Shown here piece after piece: positions 16,878 through 25,792 of a stretch of 33,256 nt of DNA (within the stretch, counting starts at the first letter, position 1; each line of letters begins with the position of its first letter). The notes beneath the pieces were generated by a model. That model did no database searches. It was not told the DNA's origin and saw only the letters and a list, made by a program, of their open reading frames with translations. The position numbers were made by a program, and so were the translations under genes. Origin of the DNA: Halapricum sp. CBA1109. Its GTDB lineage: Archaea > Halobacteriota > Halobacteria > Halobacteriales > Haloarculaceae. Location of the stretch: the NCBI RefSeq assembly GCF_009741825.1, contig NZ_WPCA01000012.1, positions 1-33,256 on the forward strand, written 5' to 3'.

Positions 16878-17236
16878 CAGTCGGCGGCCGCGCGGGCCAG
16901 TTTGCGGTCCTCGCCCTTCTCGGCGAGCAGGGACGCGTACTCCTCGCGGACGGCCTCGTCGCCGGCCAGCGAGAGCGCGCGCTCGTAGTGGCGGGCGGCG
17001 CTCTCGACGTAGGACTGCTCGGCGAGCAACGCCGCGTACTCCCGGTGGGCCGTCGCGTTCTCCGGGTCGGCCTCGACGACGGCGCTGTAGTGGTGGGCGG
17101 CCCGGAGCGGTTCGCCGGCCGTGGCGAGTTCGCGGGCCAGCGCGAGTCTGTCGGTCGTACTGTCGGTGCGTCTCTCGTCGTCGCCGCGCGCCCCACCCCG
17201 GAGCTTCGCGACGAACGTGAACACTGTTTCAAACAT
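16877..17236 (-). CDS. TPR-repeat protein
   Basis: A 119-residue helical protein. After a short hydrophobic start (MFETVFTFVAKLRGG) there are about two to three tetratricopeptide units: ALARELATAGEPLRAAHHYSAV, then NATAHREYAALLAEQSYVESA, then YERALSLAGDEAVREEYASLL. TPR units mediate protein contacts; the partner is unknown. It is divergent from the NAD kinase-like gene. Its stop codon overlaps the end of palindromic copy 2, which would be the first part of its 3' untranslated region. Confidence 0.8.
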   Translation of the reverse strand: MFETVFTFVAKLRGGARGDDERRTDSTTDRLALARELATAGEPLRAAHHYSAVVEADPENATAHREYAALLAEQSYVESAARHYERALSLAGDEAVREEYASLLAEKGEDRKLARAAAD

Positions 17237-17329
17237 CCCCCGACGTATTTACAACGCCACCGCCGTCGGATATAAATCTCAGTCAGACGCGCGTGTGACT
17301 TTTGGGTCAGGGCCACTACCGTCGAACCG

Positions 17330-18430
17330 ATGAGGACAATCGGCCTCGTGGTCAATCCGGTCGCGGGGATGGGCGGTCGGGTCGGCCTGAAGGGTACCGA
17401 CGGGAAGGTCGCGGCGGCCCGCAAGCGGGGTGCGGAACCGCGGGCGAACGGACGCGCCACGGTCGCGCTGGAGCGTCTGGCGGCGCTCGCGCCGGACACC
17501 GAGATACGCACCGCCGCAGGCGTGATGGGCGCGGACGCGGCCCGCGAGGCGGGGTTCGACCCGACGGTGGTCACGACGCCGGCGGCCGGCCCCGACGCGT
17601 CGCTCACCGAGACCACGCCCGAGGACACGCGGGCGGCAGTCGCCGCGTTCCGGGAGGCGGGCGTCGACCTCGTGCTGTTCGTCGGTGGGGACGGGACCGC
17701 CGTGGACGTGGCCGAAGCGCTGGGCTACACCGACGAGGACAGTCCCGCGGACCCGGTCCCGATGTTCGGCGTGCCGGCGGGCGTGAAGGTGTACTCGTCG
17801 GTGTTCGGCGTGACGCCGCGGGCCGCGGGCGAGGTGGCCGCCACCTTCGAGACGACGACGGAGGGCGAGGTCAACGACATCGACGAGGACGCCTACCGCG
17901 AGGGGACCGTCCGCTCGGAACTCCGGGCAGTCGTCGCCGTTCCCCGGGCCGAACAGCGCCAATCGAGCAAGCAACTGGCCGGCGGGACCGTCGAGGCAGT
18001 CGCCGAGGGCTTCGCCGAGTCGGTGCGGCCCGGCACCACGTACGTCCTCGGTCCGGGCGGGACCCTCGGGGCCGTCGCGGACGCGATGGGCGTCGAGAAG
18101 TCGCCGCTGGGCGTCGACGTGGTGCGGGACGGCGAGGTGCTGGTCGCCGACGCCAGCGAGGCCGAGATTCTGGACGCGCTTGGCGAGGACAACGTCGTCG
18201 TCGTCTCGCCGATCGGCGGACAGGGGTTCGTCTTCGGGCGCGGGAACCCACAGCTATCGCCGGCCGTGATCCGACAGTGTGCCGTCGAGGTGGTGGCGAC
18301 GCGGACCAAACTCGACGAACTGGGCGTATTACGGGTCGACACGGGCGACCCGGAACTGGACGAAAAGCTACGGGGCTGGCTCCGGGTCCGGGTCGGACGT
18401 TTCGAGCGCCGACTGATGGAAGTCGTCTGA
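17330..18430 (+). CDS. ATP-NAD kinase family protein
   Basis: A 366-residue protein. It begins TIGLVVNPVAGMGGRVGLKG, the nucleotide-binding loop of the AcoX/ATP-NAD kinase group, and has the diagnostic GGDGT at residues 119-123 (VLFVGGDGTAVDVAEAL). A later YVLGPGGTLGAVADAMG matches the C-terminal sheet of the family. Members phosphorylate NAD to NADP, though for this longer archaeal type the acceptor is less certain. A TATA-like GGATATAAATC lies in the shared divergent region with the TPR gene. It appears to be a single-gene unit. Confidence 0.85.
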   Translation: MRTIGLVVNPVAGMGGRVGLKGTDGKVAAARKRGAEPRANGRATVALERLAALAPDTEIRTAAGVMGADAAREAGFDPTVVTTPAAGPDASLTETTPEDTRAAVAAFREAGVDLVLFVGGDGTAVDVAEALGYTDEDSPADPVPMFGVPAGVKVYSSVFGVTPRAAGEVAATFETTTEGEVNDIDEDAYREGTVRSELRAVVAVPRAEQRQSSKQLAGGTVEAVAEGFAESVRPGTTYVLGPGGTLGAVADAMGVEKSPLGVDVVRDGEVLVADASEAEILDALGEDNVVVVSPIGGQGFVFGRGNPQLSPAVIRQCAVEVVATRTKLDELGVLRVDTGDPELDEKLRGWLRVRVGRFERRLMEVV

Positions 18431-18472
18431 GCGCGCTTCAATCGGGGGTAGATCATCACCTGTGACCCCACA

Positions 18473-18488
18473 TAATTGGATACAATTA
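18473..18488. promoter_or_regulatory. perfect inverted repeat overlapping the phoU-like promoter
   Basis: TAATTG-GATA-CAATTA is a perfect palindrome whose right arm merges into the TATA-like AATTAAGG about 24-31 bases before the ATG at 18515. A protein bound here would block TBP/TFB. The gene encodes an AbrB-type DNA-binding domain, so autoregulation is possible. The palindrome is seen; its role is inferred. Confidence 0.45.
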
Positions 18489-18514
18489 AGGTCGTCCGGC
18501 TAACCTAATACAGT

Positions 18515-19549
18515 ATGGAAACGCGAAAGGTTCAGCGGTTGGGTCCGTCGACGCTGGCGATGACGCTCCCGGCGGAGTGGACAAGCAACCACGACGTCGA
18601 GAAAGGCGACGAAGTGTCGCTCCGTATCGGCGACAAGGGGACGCTGACGGTGCTGCCCGAGTCCGTCCAGTCCGAGGAGTCGGAAGCGATCATCCACACC
18701 GCCGATCTGGACGCCGACAGCCTCGAACGGGCCATCGTCGCCCAGTACGTCCTCGGGCGGCGGATCATCCACGTCGACGCCGGCGAGGACGCGACCCTCG
18801 ACAGCGCACACATCAACGCCGTCTACAACGCCGAGACCCAACTGATGGGGCTGGGCGTCATCGAGGAGACGCCCGAGCGAATCGCCATCCGGTGTTCGGT
18901 CGATCCGGAGGACTTCACGCTTGACAACCTCATCGAGCGTCTGGAGTCGACGGGGTCGACGATGCGAAACGAGGCGGTCAAAGCGCTGGCTCACGGCAAC
19001 CCCGACCTCGCACAGCGAGCGCTCAACCGCGAGCGACAGGCCAACAAGATATTCGTCCTGATGTTGCGGCTGATCTTCACCTCCTACCAGAACCCCAACC
19101 TCGCCCGCGCCGTGGGGCTGGACGACGGGTTCCCGCTGATCGGCTACCGCTCTATCGCGAAGAACCTCGAGTTGACCGCGGACAACGCCGAGGACATCGC
19201 CGAGATCGCCTTGGAGTCGGAGAACAACACGCTCGAAGTCGACTCCGCGACGATGAAACGGATCCGTGACTTCACCGATCAGGTCAACGAACTCACCGAG
19301 ATGGCCGTCGAGGCGGCGGTCGAACGGGACTACAACACCGCCATCGAGGTGCGCGAGCAGTTCTCGGGCATCGGCAACCGAGTGCAGGAGATACTCGACG
19401 ACCTGCCGGAGATGGACAACACCGACTTACTCGAGGTCCGCGAAGTGCTCGTCAGCCTCCAGCAGACCGCCGAGTACGCCGTTCGGAACGCCGAGATAGC
19501 GACGAACCTCGCGCTGAACGAGGAGTCCCAGCACACCACGATCCAGTAA
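18515..19549 (+). CDS. phoU: PhoU-family regulator with AbrB-type N-terminus
   Basis: A 344-residue protein. Residues 1-50 form a SpoVT/AbrB-like domain (ETRKVQRLGPSTLAMTLPAEW with a following strand ending GTLTVLPES). A middle region of about 85 residues leads into PhoU helical bundles, with RNEAVKALAHGNPDLAQRAL and later VRDFTDQVNELTEMAVEAAV-like helices. This architecture is the usual archaeal phosphate-uptake regulator, thought to combine DNA binding with sensing through the Pst transporter. No pst genes lie in the window. A palindrome covers its promoter. Confidence 0.9.
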   Translation: METRKVQRLGPSTLAMTLPAEWTSNHDVEKGDEVSLRIGDKGTLTVLPESVQSEESEAIIHTADLDADSLERAIVAQYVLGRRIIHVDAGEDATLDSAHINAVYNAETQLMGLGVIEETPERIAIRCSVDPEDFTLDNLIERLESTGSTMRNEAVKALAHGNPDLAQRALNRERQANKIFVLMLRLIFTSYQNPNLARAVGLDDGFPLIGYRSIAKNLELTADNAEDIAEIALESENNTLEVDSATMKRIRDFTDQVNELTEMAVEAAVERDYNTAIEVREQFSGIGNRVQEILDDLPEMDNTDLLEVREVLVSLQQTAEYAVRNAEIATNLALNEESQHTTIQ

Positions 19550-19580
19550 ACTTAACTGTCGAGTGGTGATACCGGCGCCT

Positions 19581-19772
19581 ATGGCAGAGACAGCTACGGC
19601 GTCGGATATGGGCATCGGGCTCTCGATGCTGTTCGGCGCACTCGCAATCGTCGGGGCCGGGATTATGTACGTCGCGGCCGAGGACCAGATCGTCGCCGCC
19701 GGCGGGTTCGGACTGGCGGTACTTGCCGGGTCGCTCTCTATCGCGGCGCTGCACGTGTACGATTCCCATTGA
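19581..19772 (+). CDS. small two-helix membrane protein, 63 residues
   Basis: Two membrane helices (IGLSMLFGALAIVGAGIMYV and GGFGLAVLAGSLSIAALHVY) are separated by a short acidic loop (AAEDQI). The ATG at 19581 is chosen because a TATA-like CTTAAC lies about 24-29 bases before it. It follows the PhoU-like gene by 31 bases with its own promoter. Conserved-looking but function unknown. Confidence 0.7.
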   Translation: MAETATASDMGIGLSMLFGALAIVGAGIMYVAAEDQIVAAGGFGLAVLAGSLSIAALHVYDSH

Positions 19773-19809
19773 ACAAACGGTTTTTATTCTGCAACCCCTA
19801 CGTCCGAGT

Positions 19810-20034
19810 ATGAGCGAACTAAGCGAAGAAGACCGGCGCATCGTCGAGGACCTCCGCGAGCGCGTCGGCTCCGGCGAGAGCTACGTCCGCGCCAAGCAGA
19901 TCGCCGAGCGGATCGGGCTGTCGGCAAAGCAGGTCGGCGTCCGCCTGCCGAAACTCGCCGAAAAGTCCGACGAGGTCGAGATTGAGAAGTGGGGCCGCGC
20001 GAAGTCGACGACCTGGCGTGTCACCCGGGCGTGA
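19810..20034 (+). CDS. small winged-helix-like protein, 74 residues
   Basis: A short acidic helix (SELSEEDRRIVEDLRERV) is followed by a helix-turn-helix: YVRAKQIAERIGLSAKQVGVRLPKLAEKS, then a basic wing (KWGRAKSTTWRV). It is probably a DNA-binding regulator or an accessory to one. A T-rich TATA-like TTTTTATT lies about 26 bases before the ATG. I recall similar short haloarchaeal proteins under a DUF7123-type label, but that is uncertain. Confidence 0.72.
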   Translation: MSELSEEDRRIVEDLRERVGSGESYVRAKQIAERIGLSAKQVGVRLPKLAEKSDEVEIEKWGRAKSTTWRVTRA

Positions 20035-20070
20035 CGTGACTTTTTTGCGCTCCGGCACGCAGGGACTGGT

Positions 20071-20505
20071 ATGACGATCCGTGTCGAGCGCGTGATGGAG
20101 ATTCCGGCCGATCCACAGGCTGTCTGGGCGTTCATCGTCGACCCCGAGAAGCGCGCCCGGCCGATCAGCGTCGTGACGGGGTTCGACCTCGACGACGAGG
20201 ACGGCCGCAAGGCCACGTGGACGGTCAAACTCCCCATCCCGCTCATCAACAAGACGGTCGAAGTCGACACGGAGGACGTCGAACGGGACCCGCCGCGCTA
20301 CGTCAAGTTCACCGGCCGGTCGCGCGTGATGCAGGTCGTCGGCGAACACACCCTCGAACCGACCGACACCGGGACGCGACTCACCAACGAGTTCACCGTC
20401 GAGGGACGCGTCCCCGGGGTCGAACGCTACTTCAAACGGAACCTCGAACGCGAGTTCGACAACCTCGAAGACGCGCTGTTCGAGGACCTCGGGCTGAGGC
20501 TATGA
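20071..20505 (+). CDS. SRPBCC (START/Bet v1-like) family protein
   Basis: A 144-residue protein with the usual SRPBCC opening (IRVERVMEIPADPQAVWAFIVDPEK), a sheet containing GRKATWTVKLPIP, and a final long helix (ERYFKRNLEREFDNLEDALFEDL). Such folds bind hydrophobic ligands; the ligand here is unknown. It overlaps the hydrolase gene by four bases (ATGA), so the two are co-translated and may act in one process. Confidence 0.85.
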   Translation: MTIRVERVMEIPADPQAVWAFIVDPEKRARPISVVTGFDLDDEDGRKATWTVKLPIPLINKTVEVDTEDVERDPPRYVKFTGRSRVMQVVGEHTLEPTDTGTRLTNEFTVEGRVPGVERYFKRNLEREFDNLEDALFEDLGLRL

Positions 20506-21308
20506 GGGTCGCGCTGGCCCAGATACAGATCGAACCCGGTGACATAGCGGAAAACCGCGAACGCGCCGTCGCGGCCGTCCGGGCCGCCGCCGACTGTGAC
20601 CTCGTCGTCCTCCCCGAGTTGTTCGACGTGGGCTACTTCGCGTTCGATAGCTACGCCCGCGTCGCCGAGGGACTCGACGGCGAGACGCTGTCCGCGATGT
20701 CGGCCGTCGCCGCCGAGGCGGGCGTCGCCGTGGTGGCCGGCACCGTCGTCGAGGACCTCGCCGCGACCGCCGAACGCGGCGTCGCGCCCACGCCGGCCCC
20801 GGAGGGACTGGCGAACACCGCCGTCGTCTTCGACGCCGACGGCGACCGCCAGCTAGTCTACCGGAAACACCACCTCTTTGGCTATGGCTCGGCCGAACAG
20901 GAGCTACTGACCCCCGGCGAGCGCGTACCGACCGCGGAGGTGGCCGGCGTCACCCTCGGCGTGACGACGTGTTACGACGTGCGCTTCCCCGAGTTGTACC
21001 GCGACTTGGTGGATCAGGGGGCGGAACTGATCGCCGTGCCGAGCGCGTGGCCGTACCCGCGGGTCGAACACTGGCAGTTGCTCCCACGGGCGCGGGCCGT
21101 CGAGAACCTCGTCTACGTCGCGGCGGCCAACGGCGTCGGCGAGTTCGACGACGCGACGCTTCTGGGCCGGTCGACGGTGTACGACCCGTGGGGGACGGTG
21201 CTGGCCGGCAGCGACGACGACCCGACGCTGGTCACCGCCGAGGTGGACCCCGAGACGGTGGTGGCGACCCGCGAGGAGTTCCCCGCCCTCGCCGACCGAC
21301 GGCGGTGA
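20502..21308 (+). CDS. carbon-nitrogen hydrolase (nitrilase superfamily)
   Basis: A 268-residue enzyme with the complete Glu-Lys-Cys triad: Glu39 in VVLPELFD, Lys122 in YRKHHLF and Cys157 in VTTCYDVRFPELYR. Length matches the single-domain omega-amidase, carbamoylase and amidase branches. It hydrolyses a non-peptide C-N bond, but the substrate cannot be read from sequence. The ATG start inside the preceding stop is well supported, because MRVALAQIQ is the typical first strand. Confidence 0.92.
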   Translation: MRVALAQIQIEPGDIAENRERAVAAVRAAADCDLVVLPELFDVGYFAFDSYARVAEGLDGETLSAMSAVAAEAGVAVVAGTVVEDLAATAERGVAPTPAPEGLANTAVVFDADGDRQLVYRKHHLFGYGSAEQELLTPGERVPTAEVAGVTLGVTTCYDVRFPELYRDLVDQGAELIAVPSAWPYPRVEHWQLLPRARAVENLVYVAAANGVGEFDDATLLGRSTVYDPWGTVLAGSDDDPTLVTAEVDPETVVATREEFPALADRRR

Positions 21309-21505
21309 CCGAGTCAGGGTGATTTATTAGCCTGCCGCCGTAAGTAACGCCTGCCGGTAAGACGCTTTTCTCGTCACGCCGGCACACAACTCCGCCTCGC
21401 TGCTCGGCCGCGACGCGACTCCCGGGGTCGGCCGTCCGGACGGCCACCACTCCTCGTCCGCCTTCGTCTTCGACGCTCACGCCAAAAATAGCGACAGCGA
21501 CGCTC
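21309..21505. other. convergent intergenic region with perfect palindrome
   Basis: Between the hydrolase (+) and ferrochelatase (-) stops lies a non-coding stretch. It contains an AT-rich box (ATTTATTA, about 21321), a near-duplicated GCCTGCCG...GTAAG motif (about 21331-21362) and a perfect 16-base palindrome GGCCGTCCGGACGGCC at 21430-21445. The palindrome may end transcripts from both sides. No coding frame of note was seen. Confidence 0.5.
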
Positions 21506-22571
21506 TCAGTCCCAGTCCGGGTCCGGCGCGTTCAGACACATCGTCCCCGGTTCGTCCCGACACTGACACTGCCGGAACTGGAAGTAGCCCGGGTCGAAGT
21601 CCGCGAGGAACGGTTCGGCGAGGTCCGCGAGCACCGACGGGAACCGGTCGTCGTCGTGCGGGATGGGGACGCGGTAGAACTCCAGCCCCGCTTCGTCGGC
21701 CTCTTCGCGGAGGTCGATGTCCAGTTCCGCGAGCGTCTCGCTCTGTTCGTGCATAAAGCTCACCGGTTCGACGACGACCCGGTCGGCGTCGACGTCCTCG
21801 ATGGCCGCCTCGATGTCCGGTTCCGTCCAGAGCACGTCGCTGCGGTTGTCGTGGTTCTGGAAGCCGAGCGTGTACTCCTCGACGCCGAGCATCCCGGCCA
21901 TCCCGGCACACCACTCGTCGACGTAGCGGTCGTAGCGACTCCCCTCTTCGAGGTAGTACTGCGGTGTCCCGTGCGCGGAGAAGAACAGTTCGGTGTCGGG
22001 GTCCTGTAGGTCGACGCCGGCCTCGTCGGCGTAGGCCCGGATGTTGTCCGCCCGGAGGCGGTTGTAGGTGGGGTGTTTGTGCCAGCCGCTGACTTGGTGG
22101 TACTCGCCGTCGAAGCCCGCCGCGTCGAGGCCCTCGTCAAGTTTGTCCAGCGAGAGGTTCGTCGTCGAGGGGCCACAGAGCGGGTAGATGGGGAGACCCA
22201 GCACCTCGTCGTGGCCGTCGGCGACGGCCTGTGCGGCCGCCTCGTCGGTGAACGGTTCGGTGTAGAGCATCCCGGTGTAGGTCTCGACGTCGTAGCCGCG
22301 GTTGTCGAGTTCGACCGTCAGCGCCTCGGCCTGCCCCGCGGCCTGTTCGTTCAGCGGCGACCCGCCGCCGATTTCGCCGTACTCCTCGATGAGGCTCCCG
22401 GCCCGGCGCTGAGCCAGTTTGCCCGCCCGCTCACGGGCGCTCTCCTCGGTCATCTCGGGATTCTCCTCGATGTCCATGTTCGAGTAGAAGATGCGTTCGA
22501 GGTAGTCCACGACGCTCGCGCTCGGCCGTCGACGGTTCGCCGAAGTTCAACAGGACGACGCCAGTCGACAT
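21506..22571 (-). CDS. hemH: ferrochelatase (N-terminal frameshift)
   Basis: The body is a clear class I ferrochelatase, which inserts iron into porphyrin: YLERIFYSNMDIEENPE, GSPLNEQA, the active-site His in ELFFSAHGTPQYYLE, and FQNHDNRSDVLWTEPDIE. The conserved first strand, STGVVLLNFGEPSTAERE, lies upstream in another frame starting at ATG 22571. The join near 22511-22513 needs one base removed or two added, giving about 354-355 residues. The C-terminus contains CQCRDEPGTMC, which could be a metal site. A TATA-like CTATTTAC lies about 27 bases before 22571, supporting that start. Without repair, the frame would begin at GTG 22510 and lack the first strand. Confidence 0.88.
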
Positions 22572-22696
22572 ACCCGCCCTTACGGCCGGTCGTAAATAGA
22601 CCCTTGGAGGATTCCCGTGGACACCGGACTGTCCCGCAGTCCCGCGCGGGAAAAATAGCGATCAAGACCGCCGCACGCAGACGGCTGTATTGCCGT

Positions 22697-24250
22697 CTAC
22701 GACCGCCAGTACGCCGTCGTCAGGAGGACGAACACGGGGAGAATCTCCAGACGCCCGACCCACATCAGGAAGATCAACAGGAGCTTCGAGGTGGCGGGGA
22801 ACTGGACGTAGCCGTTCATCGGGCCGACGTCGCCAAATCCCGGCCCGACGTTCCCGACGGCGGAGGCGGCGGCGCTGATACCATCGAGCATCGCCAACTC
22901 GTACCCCCCGAGCCACGCGGTGCAGAACAACAACACCGTCCCGACGAAGAAGATACTGAGGTACAGCAGCGTGAACGCGTGGATGCCGCGAACGGCGCTC
23001 TCGTCGAGGGAGCGCCCGGCGAGGCGAACGGGTTCGACGGCCTCGGGGTGGACCGTCGAGAACAGCTCCCGCTTGATGGATTTGAAGATCACGAGCCAGC
23101 GGACGATCTTGATCCCCCCGCCGGTCGATCCGGCGGAGCCACCGATGAACATCCCGAACAACAGGACGTACTTCGCCGGGGCGCTCCAGGTGTTGAAGTC
23201 CATACTGGCGTACCCGGTGGTCGTGACGATGGCGAGCGTCTGGAACACGGCGTGGCGGACCGAGTCCTCGACCTGATCGACGATGGGGGCGATAGTCGGC
23301 GTCTCGGCGAGGCCCAACCCCGAAAAGAGCAGGCCGGTCAGTATCGCGGTCAGGACGGCCATCGCACCGGCGTAGGTGCGGAACTCGCTGTCGCGGCCGA
23401 ACACGCGCCAGTCGCCGCGCAGCGCCTTCCAGAACAGCGCGAAGTTCGTCCCGGCGACGGCCATAAACGGGATGATGACCCACTGCGCGGCCGCCGAGAA
23501 CGCCTCGATGCTTCGCGCCTCGGGAGAGAACCCGCCAGTGGGAAGGGTCGTCAACGGGTGTGCCACAGCGTTGTACAGTGTCATGTTCGGGGCCCAGTCG
23601 AGCACGTGCGGCCCGACAGCGACCAACAGGAGAAACTCAAGCACCGTGAATCCGAAGTACGCGAGCCACAGGACGCGCGCGGTCGACCGTATTCGGGGAG
23701 TGAGCTTCTCGATGCCCGGGCCGGGCGCTTCGGCGTCCATCAGTTGTGCCCCACCGACGGAGAGTTCGGGCAGAATGGCGACGGCGAGGACGACGATGCC
23801 CATCCCCCCGAGCCACTGGCTGAGCTGTCGCCACAGCATAATCGCGTGGGAGTGATAGCTGGTGTCGATGTTGTTCATCACCGTCGCCCCGGTCGTGGTG
23901 AACCCGGACATCGACTCGAACAACGCGTTGACCGGGCTGGCGACGGTGCCGTTGCCGGCGATGAGGTACGGGGCAGTCCCGAAGAGGCCGACGGCGAGCC
24001 ACGTCATAGCGACCATCAGGAACCCTTCGCGTGCCCCCAAGTCGGGGTCGGGGTCGAGTCGTTCGAGCCCGAACCCGGCGGCGAGGACGAGTGCGATGGT
24101 CCCGACGAACGGGGCGACCGGTTCGGCGTAGTAGAGTGCGACGGCGAGCGGAATCGAAAGCGGTACGGCGAGATACTTCACGACGGTCCCGACGAGGCTG
24201 ACCGACGCGCGCCAGTCGACCCGGAGCGTGGGAGTGACGGAGCGGCTCAT
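22697..24250 (-). CDS. trkH: TrkH family potassium uptake membrane protein
   Basis: A 517-residue protein with about ten or more membrane segments and four selectivity-filter loops of the TrkH/KtrB type: SGFTTTGATV, LPTGGFSPE, TTTGYASMD and GNVGPGFGD. It forms the K+ path, gated by the cytoplasmic TrkA. Its ATG overlaps the trkA stop by four bases, so the two are coupled. Halophiles keep very high internal K+, so this is a core osmotic gene pair. Confidence 0.94.
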   Translation of the reverse strand: MSRSVTPTLRVDWRASVSLVGTVVKYLAVPLSIPLAVALYYAEPVAPFVGTIALVLAAGFGLERLDPDPDLGAREGFLMVAMTWLAVGLFGTAPYLIAGNGTVASPVNALFESMSGFTTTGATVMNNIDTSYHSHAIMLWRQLSQWLGGMGIVVLAVAILPELSVGGAQLMDAEAPGPGIEKLTPRIRSTARVLWLAYFGFTVLEFLLLVAVGPHVLDWAPNMTLYNAVAHPLTTLPTGGFSPEARSIEAFSAAAQWVIIPFMAVAGTNFALFWKALRGDWRVFGRDSEFRTYAGAMAVLTAILTGLLFSGLGLAETPTIAPIVDQVEDSVRHAVFQTLAIVTTTGYASMDFNTWSAPAKYVLLFGMFIGGSAGSTGGGIKIVRWLVIFKSIKRELFSTVHPEAVEPVRLAGRSLDESAVRGIHAFTLLYLSIFFVGTVLLFCTAWLGGYELAMLDGISAAASAVGNVGPGFGDVGPMNGYVQFPATSKLLLIFLMWVGRLEILPVFVLLTTAYWRS

Positions 24251-25578
24251 AGGTCTGTCATCGCGTCGTCGAGAACGTCGGTATCGGCGAACACGACGAT
24301 GTGGTCGCCACGCTCTATCACGGTGTCGCCACGCGGCTGGACGAACGCCCCGTCGCGGGTTATCGCGCCGATGACGACACCGTCCGGGAGGTCACCGATG
24401 GACTCGGCGATGGGCCGTCCCGTCAGGACGCTCGCCTCGTCGACCTCTATCTCGAGGACTTCGGCACGGTCGCTCTCCAGCATCGCGACGTTCTCGGCGT
24501 GTCGTTCGCGGGTGAACCGCGTTATCTCCTCGGCGATAGCCTTGCGCGGATTGACGGCCACGTCGATACCGACGGCCTCGAAGAGGTCGATATAGGACCC
24601 CTCCTCGACGACGGCAATCGCACGGTCGGCCCCCATCCGTTTGGCTAACAGCCCGGCCAACAGGTTCTGCTCGTCGTTGCCCAGAGCGGCGACGACGACG
24701 TCGACCTCGGCGATGTGCTCGCGTTCGAGGAACTCCTGATCGGTCGGGTCGGCGTTGAGGACGGTCGTGTCGGGGAGCGCCTCGGCCAGCACTCGGGCGT
24801 GTTCGGGAGCGGGTTCGATGAGTCGTGTCCCGATACCTTCCTCCGAGAGGACGTCGGCGGTCTGTCGCCCGATGTCGCTACCGCCGACGATCAGCACGTC
24901 GTCGATACTGCCGATATCGCCTCGCATCGTCGTGGCGAAGTCACCGACGCTCTCGGGGGAGCCGATGACGACGACACGGTCCCCGTCCAGCAGGCACGTA
25001 TCACCACGCGGGATCACGACGTCGTCGTCACGGATGATGGCGGCGAACGTCAGCGAGTCGAACCGGTCGGCCGCCGCGACCGTCGTGCCGGCGACCGGGC
25101 TGTCGTCGTGGATGGTGAACTCGGCCATCCTGACGAGGCCATCGGCGAAGGTGTCGACGTCGTGGGCCGCCGGCAGACCGATGACACGGGAGATGCTCCG
25201 CGCGGTCAGGAGGTTCGTCCCGACCATCAGGTCCACACCGAGTGCGCCCTCGGCGTTGTTCCACGTGTCGAGGTACTTGGTGTTGCGGACGCGGGCGATG
25301 GTGAACGCCTCCGAGATGGTCTTGACGGTGCCGCAGGCGACGATGTTCGTCTCGTCGTTGTCGGTACACGCGATGACCATATCCGCGTCCCCGACGCTTG
25401 CCTCGGTCAGTGTCTCAAGCGACGCGCCGTCGCCCTCGACCGGCAGGACGTCGAGCGAGTAGGTGAGCGACTCCACGCGGTCGCTGTCGCGGTCGACGAC
25501 CACGACCTCGTGGTCCGCACAGAGACTCGCCGCGATAGACGACCCCACTTCACCGGCTCCGACGATCACGACGCGCAC
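24247..25578 (-). CDS. trkA: TrkA potassium uptake regulatory subunit
   Basis: A 443-residue protein with two tandem RCK units. Each has a Rossmann nucleotide-binding half (VIVGAGEVGSSIA at the N-terminus and VLIVGGSDIGRQTA near residue 230) followed by an RCK-C half (for example VLTGRPIAESIGDLPDGVVIGAITRDG). It binds NAD(H) or ATP and gates TrkH. The start is a GTG at 25578. It is first in the trkA-trkH operon and divergent from an amino acid permease-like gene. Confidence 0.95.
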   Translation of the reverse strand: MRVVIVGAGEVGSSIAASLCADHEVVVVDRDSDRVESLTYSLDVLPVEGDGASLETLTEASVGDADMVIACTDNDETNIVACGTVKTISEAFTIARVRNTKYLDTWNNAEGALGVDLMVGTNLLTARSISRVIGLPAAHDVDTFADGLVRMAEFTIHDDSPVAGTTVAAADRFDSLTFAAIIRDDDVVIPRGDTCLLDGDRVVVIGSPESVGDFATTMRGDIGSIDDVLIVGGSDIGRQTADVLSEEGIGTRLIEPAPEHARVLAEALPDTTVLNADPTDQEFLEREHIAEVDVVVAALGNDEQNLLAGLLAKRMGADRAIAVVEEGSYIDLFEAVGIDVAVNPRKAIAEEITRFTRERHAENVAMLESDRAEVLEIEVDEASVLTGRPIAESIGDLPDGVVIGAITRDGAFVQPRGDTVIERGDHIVVFADTDVLDDAMTDL

Positions 25579-25674
25579 AGTAACACCCCGCGACTCATTT
25601 GCAGCGAGGTTCCGTGCGCTGTTGTAAGTGGGTTTCTATCCGAACGCCACTCCGTCGACGGCCGCGACTAACCA

Positions 25675-25784
25675 GAATTAATACCTGCCCCCCGTTTCGG
25701 GTATGTATGCACCATTCCGCAGCCGGCCGTCCGGACCGACTGCACTCACCCTCCGTAACTAGTTCACAGGACGTGTCCGGAGGA
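25675..25784 (+). promoter_or_regulatory. leadered promoter region of the permease gene with Shine-Dalgarno
   Basis: A TATA-like GAATTAATAC (25675-25684) is followed about 28 bases later by an ATG at 25707. That ATG opens a 29-codon frame whose stop overlaps the permease ATG. GGAGGA (25779-25784), eight bases before the permease ATG, is a strong ribosome binding site, unusual in a genome where most promoters here suggest leaderless transcripts. A small upstream frame coupled to the permease is possible. Confidence 0.5.
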
Positions 25785-25792
25785 GAGAGACG

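Noticed and set aside
22073-24595. 840-codon plus-strand frame
   Set aside because: It lies antisense to ferrochelatase, trkH and trkA, whose motifs are unmistakable; long shadow frames are normal at this GC content.
25703-25762. 19-codon frame from ATG 25703
   Set aside because: It competes with the ATG at 25707, does not reach the permease start and has no supporting signal.
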